Positions 11,208 through 23,784 of a stretch of DNA of 64,000 nucleotides are shown piece by piece. A program made the translations under genes and the position numbers. Position 1 is the first letter of the stretch, and each line of letters starts with the position of its first letter. The notes under the pieces are model-generated. The model saw only the letters and a list, made by a program, of their open reading frames with translations. It made no database searches and had not been told where the DNA came from. Source of the DNA: Stictocephala bisonia (taxonomy: Eukaryota; Arthropoda; Insecta; Hemiptera; Membracidae); assembly GCA_035578905.1 (NCBI GenBank), contig JAQJVL010000046.1, positions 2,159,730-2,223,729 of the forward strand, in the 5' to 3' direction.

Positions 11208-12127
11208 ACGTATCACTGTTGGAAGTCAATTTCTTTTGGTTTTCTGAGATAAATATATGAAACATTTAAATAGTTTATCTGTTTAAATTATGAAAAAGAC
11301 CGATACTTAAGTTTATCTGATTTTCACGATTTCCCTTTGAATTGATTTTCATTTAATCTCTTACTTTTAGCACAACCGTAAATTGTAAATAAATTAATAG
11401 TAATTTTTGGTGTTAATACCCATTTTTTTAAATTTTTAAATAAACCTTCTTTAAATACATAATACAATCACATTTGAATAATAATCTCATAGAGTTAGCT
11501 ACGATTTTTCTATCTAGACATCCGATGTCACATCTGATTTTTTTCACATTACAATTTAATTCTTTGTAATTACAGTATAATGTTTATCACATTTCGAAGA
11601 AAAGGGAACCGCCTATTTGGTGATTTGTCTCAATTTTTAACTGTCATAATAATATTGTGAAATAATTATATTTTAAACCGCAGAAACCCGTAGACTACGT
11701 TTTGAGATTTTTAGCCACTATTTTGAAATAACTCTTCATAAAGTTAAGATATATATCACTAATTACAAGCAGTACTAACTTAGGGTTTGTTGTGAGTTTG
11801 GTCTGTGGAATTCCTCTGAGTTTAGGATGTCAGGAGTTGATGCGTGGTACCGAAATCTCTCATAGTTTAGAGTGTGCTTAAAATTGTTTCAACAATATTT
11901 TGTTATAATTAGTGCATAAAATATCATAGATACAATTTTCTTGCGGTATGATTTTTCTCCACTCTCTCTCCCATTCATTCATTCGCATTATTCCACCATT
12001 TCCTCGATCAGTCAACCAATTGTTAGGTCTCCCAACTGGGTGCCATGAACTCGTCTTACTCTAGCGTGTGTTGCCAGTTTAATTTTTATTCATTTTGTTT
12101 TATTAGCCTCCAGAACTCTTATATTAT

Positions 12128-12245
12128 AGAAATAATACTGGTTAAATTATCGTTTTTCCTGTCAACAGTTCTTCAAACATAATCTGCAGATTATGTTTAA
12201 AGAACTGTTGACAAGAAAAAAGGTAATTTAACCAGTATTATTTCT
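12128..12245. repeat. Palindrome, 118 bp
   Basis: Two arms of about 58 bp meet at the centre aatctgcagatt (12180-12191). The arms include agaaataatactggttaaat and gtcaacagttctt, with a few mismatches. It could form a long stem with almost no loop. Confidence 0.8.
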
Positions 12246-12405
12246 TTAATTTTTAGACGAGGTTTTGCTTGCCTTTGGCGTGGGGGGGGGATTTTGCACT
12301 TATGATCAAAATCTGCAATTCGTTGACAAATAGAACATCTGCCTCGGGAGGCAATTTCTCGTGAGTTGCCGTCCTGTGCCTCACCGTTCGGTAAATGCCT
12401 CACTG

Positions 12406-12860
12406 CTTCTTATGACCTGACCGTCACCCCCCCCCCCCCGTCGTAAACAAATTAGTCAAGGTTGTTTGCCCACACTTGTTAAAATTTGAACTTTTATTAC
12501 AGTATTTGAAAATGTAATTAAAAATTATTATGTCAATGGAAATTAATTTATTGTTTTAATATGTTTCAGTTTTTGTCTCAAATTAATAAGACAATATTAA
12601 GAGTTTCTGTATAAAAAACGAAAAAATACTGTTGGGCATATCAAGTAAAATATATCAATAAAAAACTTTTAATATTTTCTGTTTAATTTGGGATAAAAAC
12701 TGAAACGTATTTTAAAAATCCATAAAATGCCATTGATTATAATAATTTTAAATTAAATTTTCAAATACCAAAAGTTCAAATTCTAACGAGCGTGTGAATA
12801 CAACCTTGACTAATTTTTTTACGACAGGGGGGACGTGATGGTCAGGTCATTAGACCCTCG
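12406..12860. mobile_element. Long inverted repeat with G/C runs
   Basis: The left arm (about 12406-12630) is imperfectly complementary to the right arm (about 12640-12860). Landmarks are tatgacctgaccgtcac with a run of C at 12426-12439, and aaattagtcaaggttgt, mirrored by acaaccttgactaattt and ggtcaggtcatta. It is probably a fold-back transposon; no clear target duplication was seen. Confidence 0.7.
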
Positions 12861-12974
12861 GCTTCCTCAACTTAGGTTCAGAAGCCCTTTAGACATTCGG
12901 CTGCCTCATCTTAGGCTGAGAAACACTTTAGTTGTCCCTTCCTCTAGTACCATAAGAGTGTATATCACAACCTC

Positions 12975-14900
12975 TTATGGTTTCACATTTTGATTTGAAA
13001 GCAAGATATGTTTCCAAAATGAAGAGGCAAGTAATTTCAGCACTTTTCGATTTTTCAAAGCTGACCTGCACGATTCTCTCCATTTGCACTGCTTTTTTGT
13101 GAGGATGAAAATCTTAGAAACATTTACGCTTGTGCAACCTCCCCATATTGCCAATTCGTAGACGATGAGTGGGTAGATTAGTCCCAAATATGATGTTGCT
13201 ATAATAATCTGAATTGGGGAATATTCGGATAGTTTTCGCAAGATACGAATGTCTCATGATAACGTTGTAAAACGTGGTATACATGACTATCCCAAGTCAA
13301 ACCCTAATATAGTTAGCTATATTTATTTATATATATTTATTCCTATAAATTTCATATAATCTACTTGAGTGGTTTCTGTGTCATCCAACATGACTGTTGG
13401 ACTATAATCTGAATCCGTTTGTCGTAAGCTAAATTGGATGAAAGTTGAATTCGATTGACTTGTTTTGACATTGAGTTCATTGAGATGTTAAACTGAACTT
13501 TTGAGCTCGATAAAATAGTTTTGTTCGAATTCTTCATTTGATTCTGATTAAAAACAGCTGAATTTTTTCATTGTTTTACAGATGAACCAATATCATTCAC
13601 GTAGATCAAGAATAGTAAAGGGCTAAGTATGAATCCCTGAGGAGTCTCATAGCTCACCTTCCCCGATTTGATGCCTGAAATTCCTAAAAGTTGTGTTCGA
13701 TTACTAAGATACGATTCGACTACCTTGAATGACAATCTTGGTATTCGGTAACGATCCAGTTTGTGCATGACGATTTTATGGTCGACAATCAAAACTTTTG
13801 ATGAGTCGAGAAATATTCTCAAAGTAGCCTATCCCTTCGACTTTCGATTCCGTCTTTACTTCATCGTCAAGACGTATTACTCAAAGCGCTTTCAATTAGC
13901 TGCTTTGGAATCCAAATTGATTTGCTGACAGCAGATGGTGCTTGTCCAGAAAATTCAAATACCGAGAAAGAGAGAGCTCCTCAAACATTTGCTGAAGACT
14001 GGCTCCATAATTATCAGTGGAATGAGGATCGCCCTTCTTGAGAATTGGCGTAACTTTGGCAATTTGGAGAGAGGAGTGATTAATGAGGTGTTCAAGCGTC
14101 CCTAATAAATACTTAGAGCACTGTTCTAGGAGGAACATTGACACGTAGTGGAGTATTTTAGATGGGATTTCTCTAGCAATTTCCTCCTCTGATATTGGGG
14201 ATAGAGCCATCAAAGCTACTGGACTGGCTACTGAAGGAGGTACAGACTGCCTATATGGTAGACCAAGTCCTTGGTTAGCTCTAACTGAGAGGAAACAATT
14301 TTCAAACTCATCAGCTATCATTAAAGGATCATTGATGAGTTTAATTTCGATCTGTAGTTTAATTTGTTTGCCTGCAGGTGAATTCTTTAATGTTTATAAT
14401 GTGGGTCCTTTTTTGTTGTTTTTGAGATGTTTATCGACGTGAGTAATGCTTTTATTTTTAATTCTTTGTTAAATGCGTGCTTGCTAATTTCTGAGAAAAG
14501 CTTTTCTCTAAAAGCCAGTATACTTTTGGTAAAATATCCACATTTCTGTTTCTTTGATCTTTGTGAGGTATTCCTTAAGGGACAACTTACATCAAGGTAG
14601 AAATTTTGTTGTATTTTTGAATTTTTGAAACTGCTGCTCAAAGCAACCTTTAGATTTAAATAGCTCCACCTTTCTTTTTCTAGCAGAAAGTTTAGTTTTC
14701 AACGCTTTGTGGGACTCTTGTCTCTGATTGTTTTCTTTCCGATAAGACCTTTTTTGTTTATGACCTGTCGGCCATAGTGGTTTAAAATAGCTGTTTCAAG
14801 CACCAAAACCTCAATGTATGTCAAATTTGTGAAGTCATTGTCAACCACAGTCGCAGTTACTGTTGTTGGAGAGTTGATCGACCATTCTAGGCCAAATGAT
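12975..14900 (-). pseudogene. Decayed non-LTR retrotransposon, RT region
   Basis: On the minus strand, successive short frames give RT blocks in the right order. 14387-14641 looks like the endonuclease-RT linker. 13896-14321 holds IAKVTPILKKGDPHSTDNYG and LLSANQFGF. 13568-13822 holds DSSKVLIVDHKIVMHKL and TPQGFILSPLLFLIYVNDI. A segment about 13260-13500 corresponds to the region after the active site. 12975-13241 holds GLIYPLIVYELAIWGG and KIFILTKKQ, typical of the RT thumb. Stops and frameshifts separate them, and the catalytic DD box was not found. It is an old, dead insertion of the same broad class as the element at 1059. Confidence 0.75.
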
Positions 14901-15799
14901 TGAAGCCATATTTATTTTTTTTTTTATTTTTTTTTTTTTTTTAGTTATTAACATTCATTCAACGTTTGATAAGAAAGATTCTTTTGATGAGTTATGACAA
15001 AGTATTGCGTATAAAATAATGTGCATAATATTTAGTTAAATATGCAAAAGTGTTGTTAAGAAAATATCGGAGATAATATTTTGTCGAGATATGACAAATA
15101 TTGCGAACAAATTATTGCATATAGTATTTGTTGAGACGTGACAATTATTGTGCATAAAATCATATTTTTAGATTTTAGAGATAAATTGTTTCATATTTCA
15201 TAGATAATATATTGTAAATTAGACTTTGGTTTTAAGAATATATAAAATTCAGTACCAACAATATTTTTCACAGTCTGATAATTTATAAAATACTTTGGAA
15301 ATAAAATGTGAAATAATTATTTGTCTATTATGCTCCAATCCTTTGATAAAAAAGAGCTTTTATAAACAACAGTCTATGAGAAAAAACTCTGTAACAGAAG
15401 TCCTGATTGTACTTTGAACATTTTACAAAGAACTCATTGCAGAAATAACAAAGCCACGAATCTCGTGGCAAAGTGCTAGTTTAGACAGAAGCTAGAGCCG
15501 TTTGTGTGAGACGATCTAAGATAGCTCAGTAGATACAGCTCATATTAAAGACTAGTTATTTACGCGCTTTACAGTTCAACTGTATACATTTGTACGACAA
15601 TCAAGACAGACTGTTATTTATGAATACTATACAATGAAAATTAAATGAAAATAAATTTTACTCCCCAAACATTCAAATATATAAATCAGTAAATTAAATT
15701 CGAATTCAAATTGTTTTATTGCATAGAAGACAATTACATGAATTGTATCGCAACAGTCAATATTAAGTATTAAATAACCTATCCCATACATTCTTACAA

Positions 15800-16195
15800 C
15801 GGCGCATACAAACATACAAGCTGTCTTACATTCACTCTCTCATTAAACTAGGTTAAAATTTTAAAACTAAATAAATAAATACATAACCAAATAAATAGGT
15901 GCATATAAACATACAAGCTGTCTTACATTCACTCTCTCATTTATACTAGGTTAAAATTTTAAAACTAAATAAATAAATACATAACTAAATAAATAGGTGC
16001 ATATAAACATACAAGCTGTCTTACATTCGCTCTCTCATTTATACTAGGTTACAATTCTAAAACTAAATAAATAAATACATAACTAAATAAATAGGTGCAT
16101 ATAAACATACAAGCTGTCTTACATTCACTCTCTCATTTATACTAGGTTAAAATTCTAAAACTAAATAAATACATACATAACTAAATGAATAGATA
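15800..16195. repeat. 98-bp tandem repeat inside a retrotransposon 3' UTR
   Basis: Four copies of a 98-bp unit with the landmarks catacaagctgtcttacatt and cactctctcatttata. They lie between the RT stop codon (16250) and the 3' tail (about 15700) of the decayed element, so they are most simply part of its 3' UTR. Confidence 0.85.
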
Positions 16196-16249
16196 GCGGC
16201 TACTCCACCTCACGGTGCCTTGCCAATATTTGAGAGTCATTTGGCATTA

Positions 16250-17110
16250 CTAGGTCTCCCAGTTATGTGCAAGGAGCTCGTCCACGCTGTAGAAAGCGTT
16301 TGATATAAGCACGTTTTTAAGACGATCCCTCAATGCCTTGGGCACCTGTGCACATTTAAATTCATTGGGTAAACTGTTGATTAATCGAACACCGGCCTGA
16401 GAAGGAAGATGTTCGAAAACCACCGTACTGTGTTGCGCAGTTTGGTAGGTTCCCTGCCTCTGGTGTTGTGTCCGTGTATGTCGGTGCCTCTAGTTAGAGT
16501 GCATTTATTTGGTCATGCAGTAAGTGATTGTTTCCAATATATATATGCAGGGCAGGGCAACAGTTGTAAGTTCTGAAATGCAGTTCTGCACGAATCTATG
16601 CTTTTTGATTTTGAAATAAAATAATTCGTACTGCCTTTTTCTGCAGTCTGAATATTCGCAAAAATTCTCTAATTGAGCATCCACCCCACAGTATCACCCT
16701 ATATGTGGGTATATGATACCATAATACGCCGCCATGAGAATTTCAATCGGGCAGTATTTGGACAAATATCTCAGATATACCTGATGATAATTTAGAACAA
16801 ATCTTGTTTGTATGATCGTTCCAGGATAAACTTTGTTCCAGGTATATTCCAAGAAATTTAGTGGATTGAACTTCTTCGAGTACAGTTTCTGACAACATAA
16901 CGTTTAGAGTACCGTCAAAATCGGGTTTTCGTAAGTTAAAACTGATGTAATTCCGAGTTTTTGAGATTGACTTTTAGATTTGTATTATTAAAATACTGCA
17001 TTACATTATTTAGGTCAGTGAATGTTTGAATTTCCAAGTCTGATTTTGATTTATCACTGAAACAGAGATTCGTGTCGTCAGCATACTGCACGATGTGTAT
17101 TGTGTATTCT
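16250..17110 (-). pseudogene. RT C-terminal half, broken
   Basis: Minus-strand translation starts IHIVQYADDTNLCFSDKSKS, with the RT active-site box YADD, then DLEIQTFTDLNNVMQYFNN and NLKVNL. After frame breaks it gives VQSTKFLGIYLEQSLSWNDH and KICSKLSS, the usual block after the active site. More breaks follow. The final frame ends FYSVDELLAHNWET with a stop at 16250-16252. At least three frameshifts or stops make it non-functional. Confidence 0.75.
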
Positions 17111-17741
17111 CATTGTATTTAAATGACAATGTTCAATACAATAATTCAAAAATACATCGAATAATTAATACAAGTAAACACTAAACAAATTGTGTAAAAA
17201 TTAAAAAAATAATAAAAACCATACAGTAATGGTTTATAAAAATACCATAACAGTATGGGAAAAGCGTACATGGTCATACTGCCTATGCGTAGGCCGAGTT
17301 GCAAGTATTGTATTAAAAAAGGGTCAAAATTGTATTGTTCTATTGCAAATTATTGTATAAGGGGAAGATTTCTTAAATTTTTGTCTATTCTAACTAAAAT
17401 ATACATTAATAAGAATCGAAAGTAAATAGGTATTTTAAAAGAAGGAAAAATAAATGGTAATAATAAAAATTAGTGATAATAATACTGAGGTATGAAACAT
17501 GGAAAATTGGTAACATACATTAAATTAATAACTGACACTTTAATGACATTGCAACTCGGAGGTGAGGCAATCATATCCAAAAAGTAATTATTGATTGTAT
17601 TTTTATTTCAGTTTATTTAGAGAGAACTTTTTATTTATATCTTGGAATAGTGAAATACTATTTTTTTAATGCTATTCCGATAGCCCAAACTATAGTCCGT
17701 TCCTTTAGCTATGGCCGCAAGTGGATTATAGACCATTACTA

Positions 17742-18166
17742 CCACACACACACGTCGTCAGGGCTGATTACTTCTCCTTCCGGCCACCCCTAATTAGCCA
17801 ACAAGTGGACGTTCCACTACACTTTGGCTACTTGTGTTTTTCAAATTATATCTTTTTTATCATAATAATATCATAGTACTGTATACTTAAATTATAAGGA
17901 AAACGAGTTCAAACAGGAAATAATTCGATATAAAATAACAAATAGAATAGATAAAACCACTATGTTTATTAATTTATATCTCATTCCTTTCGCGTTTGGA
18001 CTCACTTTCCTTAAAATGTTTATTAAATTATGAATATATTATGATAAAAAGATCTCATTTGAAAAGCACAAGCAGTCAAAGTGTAGTGGAACGTCCACTT
18101 GTTCGCTAATTAGGGGTGGCCGGTGGCTGATAGTTGATCAGCCCTGACGCCGTGCGTGTGTGGGCT
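17742..18166. mobile_element. Inverted-repeat element, about 100-bp arms
   Basis: The left arm 17742-17842 and right arm 18061-18166 are complementary. The core ggccacccctaattagc is followed by acaagtggacgttccactac, and in the right arm the same bases read in reverse complement. They enclose about 220 bp of AT-rich DNA. It looks like a MITE or fold-back transposon; the outer ends are not sharply defined. Confidence 0.75.
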
Positions 18167-18539
18167 TGCACGAATTCGACAATTTTCACCTGCTCTTGTG
18201 GAAGGGGAGCATGAACTCGGCAACTTTCATAAACCGTACCACAACAGAAAGTCACGAATTCGGTAACTGTTGAGGAGAGGAGAAGTGGCACTAGCGTAAT
18301 TTTATTAGTAAGGAGTTGTCAAAATGAATATATATAAATATTCTTTATCAGTTATTTTTGTTTAAAATTTCGTTCACCACAAGCCAAACGCATGTGTCTT
18401 AATTAAAACATGATCTAACTCACTCACAAAACTATATCAATAGTAAACAAATTTAAACGTATCTTGAAAGCTAAAAGACTTAAAATAAAACAAATAGTTG
18501 TAGCAGTTAATAAAAGCTTATTTCATTTCATTGATTTAA

Positions 18540-20405
18540 ACCACTTCTGTAGAGTCACAACAACGATAAACAAAGAAATAAAGTAAACCTCACTAAGTCA
18601 ACAACCAAGAATCTGTATAGTCCCAACAACGATAAACAAAGAAATAAAGTAAACCTCACTAAGTCACCAACCAAGACTCTGTAGAGTCACAACAACGATA
18701 AACAAAGAAATAAAGTAAACCTCACTAAGTCAACAACCAAGACTCTGTAGAGACCCAACATTGATAAACAAGGAAATAAAGTAAATCTCACTAAGTCAAC
18801 AACCAAGACTCTGTAGAGACCCAACATTGATAAACAAAGAAATAAAGGAAACCTCACTAAGTCAACAACCAAGACTCTGTAGAGACCGAACATTGATAAA
18901 CAAGGAAATAAAGTAAACCTCACTAAGTCACTTTGTTTATCATTGTTGTGACTCTACAGAGTCTTGGTTGTTGACTTAGTGAGGTTTACTTTATTTCTTT
19001 GTTTATCGTTGTTGTGACTCTACAGAGTCTTGGTTGTTGACTTAGTGAGGTTTTCTTTATTTCTTTGTTTATCATTGTTGTGACTCTACAGAGTCTTGGT
19101 TGTCAACTCAACTCACTAAGTCAACAACCAAGACTCTGTAGAGTCACAACAACATAAACAAAGAAATAAAGTAAACCTCACTAAGTCAACAACCAAGACT
19201 CTGTAGAGTCACAACAATGATAAACAAAGAAATAAAGTAAACTTCACTAAGTCAACAACCAAGACTCTGTAGAGTCCCAACAATGATAAACAAAGAAATA
19301 AAGTAAACCTCACTAAGTCAACAACCAAGACTGTAGAGTCCCACAATGATAAATAAAGAAATAAATTAAACTTCACTAAGTCAACAACCAAGACTCTGTA
19401 GAGTCCCAACAATGATAAACAAAGAAATAAAGTAAACCTCACTAAGTCAGCAACCAAGACTCTGTAGAGTCCCAACAATTATAAACAAAGAAATAAAGAA
19501 AACCTCACAAAGTCAACAACCAAGACTCTGTAGAGTCCCACAATGATAAATAAAGAAATAAATTAAACTTCACTAAGTCAACAACCAAGACTCTGTAGAG
19601 TCCCAACAATTATAAACAAAGAAATAAAGAAAACCTCACTAAGTCAACAACCAAGACTCTGTAGAGTCACAACAATGATAAACAAAGAAATAAAGTAAAC
19701 CTCACTAAGTCAACAACCAAGACTCTGTAGAGTCCCAACAATGATAAACAAAGAAATAAAGTAAACCTCACTAAGTCAACAACCAAGACTCTGTAGAGTC
19801 ACAACAATGATAAACAAAGAAATAAAGTAAACCTCACTAAGTCAACAACGAAGACTCTGTAGAGTCACAACAATGATAAACAAAGAAATAAAGTAAATCT
19901 CACTAAGTCAACAACCAAGACTCTGTAGAGTCACAACAATGATAAACAAAGAAATAAAGTAAATCTCACTAAGTCAACAACCAAGACTCTGTAGAGTCAC
20001 AACAATAATAAACAAAGAAATAAAGTAAATCTCACTAAGTCAACAACCAAGACTCTGTAGAGTCACAACAATGATAAACAAAGAAATAAAGTAAATCTCA
20101 CTAAGTCAACAACCAAGACTCTGTAGAGTCACAACAATGATAAACAAAGAAATAAAGTAAATCTCACTAAGTCAACAACCAAGACTCTGAAGAGTCACAA
20201 CAATGATAAACAAAGAAATAAAGTAAACCTCACTATGTCAGCAACCAAGACTCTGAAGAGTCCCAACAATGATAAACAAAGAAATAAATTAAACTTCACT
20301 AAGTCAACAACCAAGACTCTGTAGAGTCACAACAACGATAAATAAAGAAATAAAGTAAACTTCACTAAGTCAACAACCAAGACTCTGTACAGTCTCAACA
20401 ATGAC
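18540..20405. repeat. 66-bp minisatellite with inverted block
   Basis: About 28 copies of a 66-bp unit (landmarks gtcaacaaccaagactctgt, agagtcacaacaatgataaa, caaagaaataaagtaaacct). Copies from about 18930 to 19105 are inverted relative to the rest. Each unit holds a short palindrome, gactctgtagagtc. The unit length is a multiple of three, so long spurious open frames arise. Confidence 0.95.
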
Positions 20406-21315
20406 AAACGTTGACTTTCTTTGACGACTGTATCTGTTACACAGTTGTATTAAATAACAGCGCTTCGTAAGTTCACTTTCAATGAACTATTAGGTAAAGG
20501 AAAACGTGAACTTAAACTTATTCAATTAACATTCAAAGCAGTTTTGTTGAATAATCAGTTTGTGCATATAAAAAATATACATATTTGAGTAGAAACAGAA
20601 TTATAAAAACCTCCATAAAAAATAAGCATAATAAAATATTTTTAAAACTAATGATAGTTTTAAAAATATTCATTCAACCTGACGTTTATTTAACCTACAT
20701 AAACCCATTTTAATAAATGGAAATTCGCGTCTTACGTTTTATAATGTTATTCATAATGCAATAAAAAAATAAATAAACTATCAATCATAAAACTAACTTC
20801 AAAATTTAAGCAATTGAGAAATGTTGGTACAATTCTTAACGGAGACAAACTATTCATGAAACTACTACAAATATAGTACAAACTTATAAACAATTTGACT
20901 GCTCAGTGCTTAAAAACGTATACAAACTTACATACTGTACGTACACTATATTTTGTAATAAAAATTAGTTACAGAAAAACATCAATACTACAGCTGCACA
21001 TAAATTTTACTTGTTTTTAGTATAAATAACAAATTCTAGTTTGATAAGTTTACCATTTCTCAGTTGGTAATCTTTGTTTTGTACGAACATGTTGCCTTAT
21101 TTTTGTGTTAAAGCCAGGCTTTACTTGACTGTCCGTTCTATCCAATGTATATTCTAAGGTGCGTATCGATTTGTTCATCCTTCTGACTTTTCATAAATCT
21201 ATAAATGTTCGCGTTGGAATATCCGGTATTTGCAGCAATTATATTACTGAAGGTGGCGTGGAAGACTTTCTCCAAGCCAACTACAACCCCTCCCGGTGGA
21301 GACCGATACCTGCAG

Positions 21316-21440
<125 letters not shown>

Positions 21441-22324
21441 GAGTTCGTGTCTGTCCGTGCGTGTGTTAGTAAGGGTATATAGTCCTCTAGCTGCCATAGC
21501 TGAAGGAATATACTGGACATTAATCTAGTTTTTCCAGACTCCAAAACCATTCAACTCCTATCTGGTCTGAAAATACCCCAATACATGATACTTCAAAGCG
21601 ATAGGTGTTGACCGTTGGGACTTGTCATATCAGAACTTTAGTTACATTGCCCAAACTTCAATACAATGAGTTTCGTTCGATAGAGGACGGAAACTGCCTT
21701 CCTGTCGCCGTCAACTCCTGAACATCGTCAGATAACAACATTGTACACCTCATGGAGTATTGTAAAATGACCGTCAACAGTACATATGAACTTAGTGAAC
21801 TTTTCTGTGTATTATATGCACTTAATACATAATATACGATAGATATTCGAACATTCGGCCACCTCTTTCAATTAGAATCACTTTATCTGTTTATTTGTTT
21901 CAAATATATATTTTGCTTCTGGAGATCATTTATTAAAATTACGACAAAATATTTCTAGTGCTAATTCAATTGTGAAAAATAAAACCTTAGGAGATCTGTT
22001 CTAGTGACTAGAAATAATAAAACCTTTATAATATACCATACAATACGACAGGAAGATTTACTGATCATACGAGTGCCCGATAGTTTGCCTTTTCTACGTT
22101 TATTTTCAGTCAGGGTATCGTTTTTAATAATACTCAGGACCAGGATCGTGAAGGTACAACAAAGAGCTGTGACTATCCTAGGCCTCTTCAACCTAGGATA
22201 GGAGTAGCTAGCGGAAATGACGGAACGGTGTAAGCATTCAGCCCGAAACCTGGGAAGGAAGGCTCCAAGGAGATAAGAAACTTAGAACAGAAAACTGAAA
22301 CAGAAGAAAACATGAGGAACAAGA

Positions 22325-23385
22325 ACAGTTAAGTGGCCAGCTGAGGCTGACCTGGATCATGAGGAACGAGAGTGGTTAAGTGGCCAGCTAAGAAATAGCT
22401 GGGTAGTGAGGAATAAGAGTTGATAAGTGGCCATCTAAGGGTGAGCTGGGCCATGAGGGACGAGAGCAGTTAAGTGGCCAGCTAATGGTGAGCTGGGTCA
22501 TGAAGAACAAGAGCAGTCAGTGGCCAGGTAAGGGTGAGCTGGATCATGAGGAACAAGAGCAATGAGTGGCCAGTTAAGGGTGAGCTGGGTCACGAGGAAC
22601 AAGAGCAATGAGTGGCCAGTTAAGGGTGAGCTGGGTCATGAATAACAAGAGCAGTGAGTGGCCAGTTAAGGGTGAGCTGGGTCATGAGGAACAATAGCAA
22701 TGAGTGGCCAGGTAAGGGTGAGCTGGGTCATGAGGAACAAGAGCAATGAGTGGCCAGTTAAGGGTGAGCTGGGTCATGAGGAACAAGAGCAGTGAGTGGC
22801 CAGGTAAGGGTGAGCTGGGTCATGAGGAACAAGAGCAGTGAGTGGCCAGTTAAGGGTGAGCTGGGTCACGAGGAACAAGAGCAATGAGTGGCCAGTTAAG
22901 GGTGAGCTGGGTCATGAATAACAAGAGCAGTGAGTGGCCAGTTAAGGGTGAGCTGGGTCATGAGGAACAAGAGCAATGAGTGGCCAGTTAAGGGTGAACT
23001 GGGTCATGAGGAACAAGAGCAATGAGTGGCCAGTTAAGGGTGAGCTGGGTCACGAGGAACAAGAGCAATGAGTGGCCAGTTAATGGTGAGCTGGGTCATG
23101 AATAACAAGAGCAGTGAGTGGCCAGTTAAGGGTGAGCTGGGTCATGAGGAACAAGAGCAATGAGTGGCCAGGTAAGGGTGAGCTGGGTCATGAGGAACAA
23201 GAGCAGTGAGTGGCCAGTTAAGGGTGTGCTGGGTCATGAGGAACAAGAGCAATGAGTGGCCAGTTAAGGGTGAGCTGGGTCATGAGGAACAAGAGCAATG
23301 AGTGGCCAGTTAAGGGTGAGCTGGGTCATGAGAAACAAGAGCAATGAGTGGCCAGTTAAGGGTGAGCTGGGTCACGAGGGGTGGG
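22325..23385. repeat. 46-bp minisatellite
   Basis: About 23 copies of a 46-bp unit (agtggccagttaagggtgag, ctgggtcatgaggaacaaga, gcaatg). It ends about 200 bp before the Fas1 exon at 23603. Copies at the left end (22325-22500) are more diverged. Confidence 0.95.
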
Positions 23386-23602
23386 TAAATAGCAGACTAC
23401 GACTAATACACAGAATATTTAGAAAAATATTTAGTTTTCTTTTTCAAACTAAACGCGTCCCCAAAAATGTCAAAGTTATAAAAAAGAGTGACACACTTTA
23501 AAAATAAAGTACCATAACCATAAGTTTTAACATATGATTAATGTTCAATTAAGCTACCTCATTATACAGAGTTGTGGTAATAGTTGACCTTCGGTGTTTC
23601 AG

Positions 23603-23784
23603 CGAATTCAGCCCAGCAGCTGAACATGCTGGGTACCTCAGTGTCGTCTGAGCTGGAGGGCAACCCGCCCCTTTGGATCACCCGGCAGCGCACCGGCGTC
23701 AAGGACGACATCTACGTGAACAATGCTAAGGTGCTCAGTCAGCGATCTAACATGCAGTACACCAATCTCAACTCCAGGAAACAG
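23603..23784 (+). CDS. Fas1: Fas1 exon: FAS1 domain 1, second half
   Basis: Acceptor ggtgtttcag ends at 23602 and donor GTCAGT begins at 23785. The exon is 182 nt, phase 1 to phase 0. After the split Thr codon it reads NSAQQLNMLGTSVSSELEG, continues with PPLWITRQRTG and DDIYVNNAKVL, and ends NLNSRKQ. The VNNAKVL stretch is the usual FAS1 segment (V-N-x-A-x-V) before the H2 strand, which begins in the next exon. The exon is GC-rich (many C/G third positions) against an AT-rich background, and immediately follows a 46-bp minisatellite that ends near 23385. Confidence 0.92.

Larger units (their letters stand above)
15690..17110 (-). mobile_element. Decayed non-LTR retrotransposon with repeat-bearing 3' UTR
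   Basis: Reading on the minus strand, a broken RT 3' half (17110-16250) is followed by a 3' UTR that contains four 98-bp tandem units, then aataaaac and a TTTGAA-type tail near 15712-15696. The 3' end and the RT C-terminus (FYSVDELLAHNWET) resemble those of the element at 1059-2834. It is 5'-truncated just before the YADD box. Confidence 0.75.

Noticed and set aside
18687..19478. Minus-strand repetitive open frames (LGLYRVLVVDLVRFTLFLCL pattern)
   Set aside because: Another frame artefact, of the 66-bp repeat.
22004..22201. Frame ending RIVKVQQRAVTILGL, faintly like an RT thumb (LQKRAVRI...), with a 10-bp hairpin at 22173-22201
   Set aside because: Only one short motif, with no other RT blocks around it.
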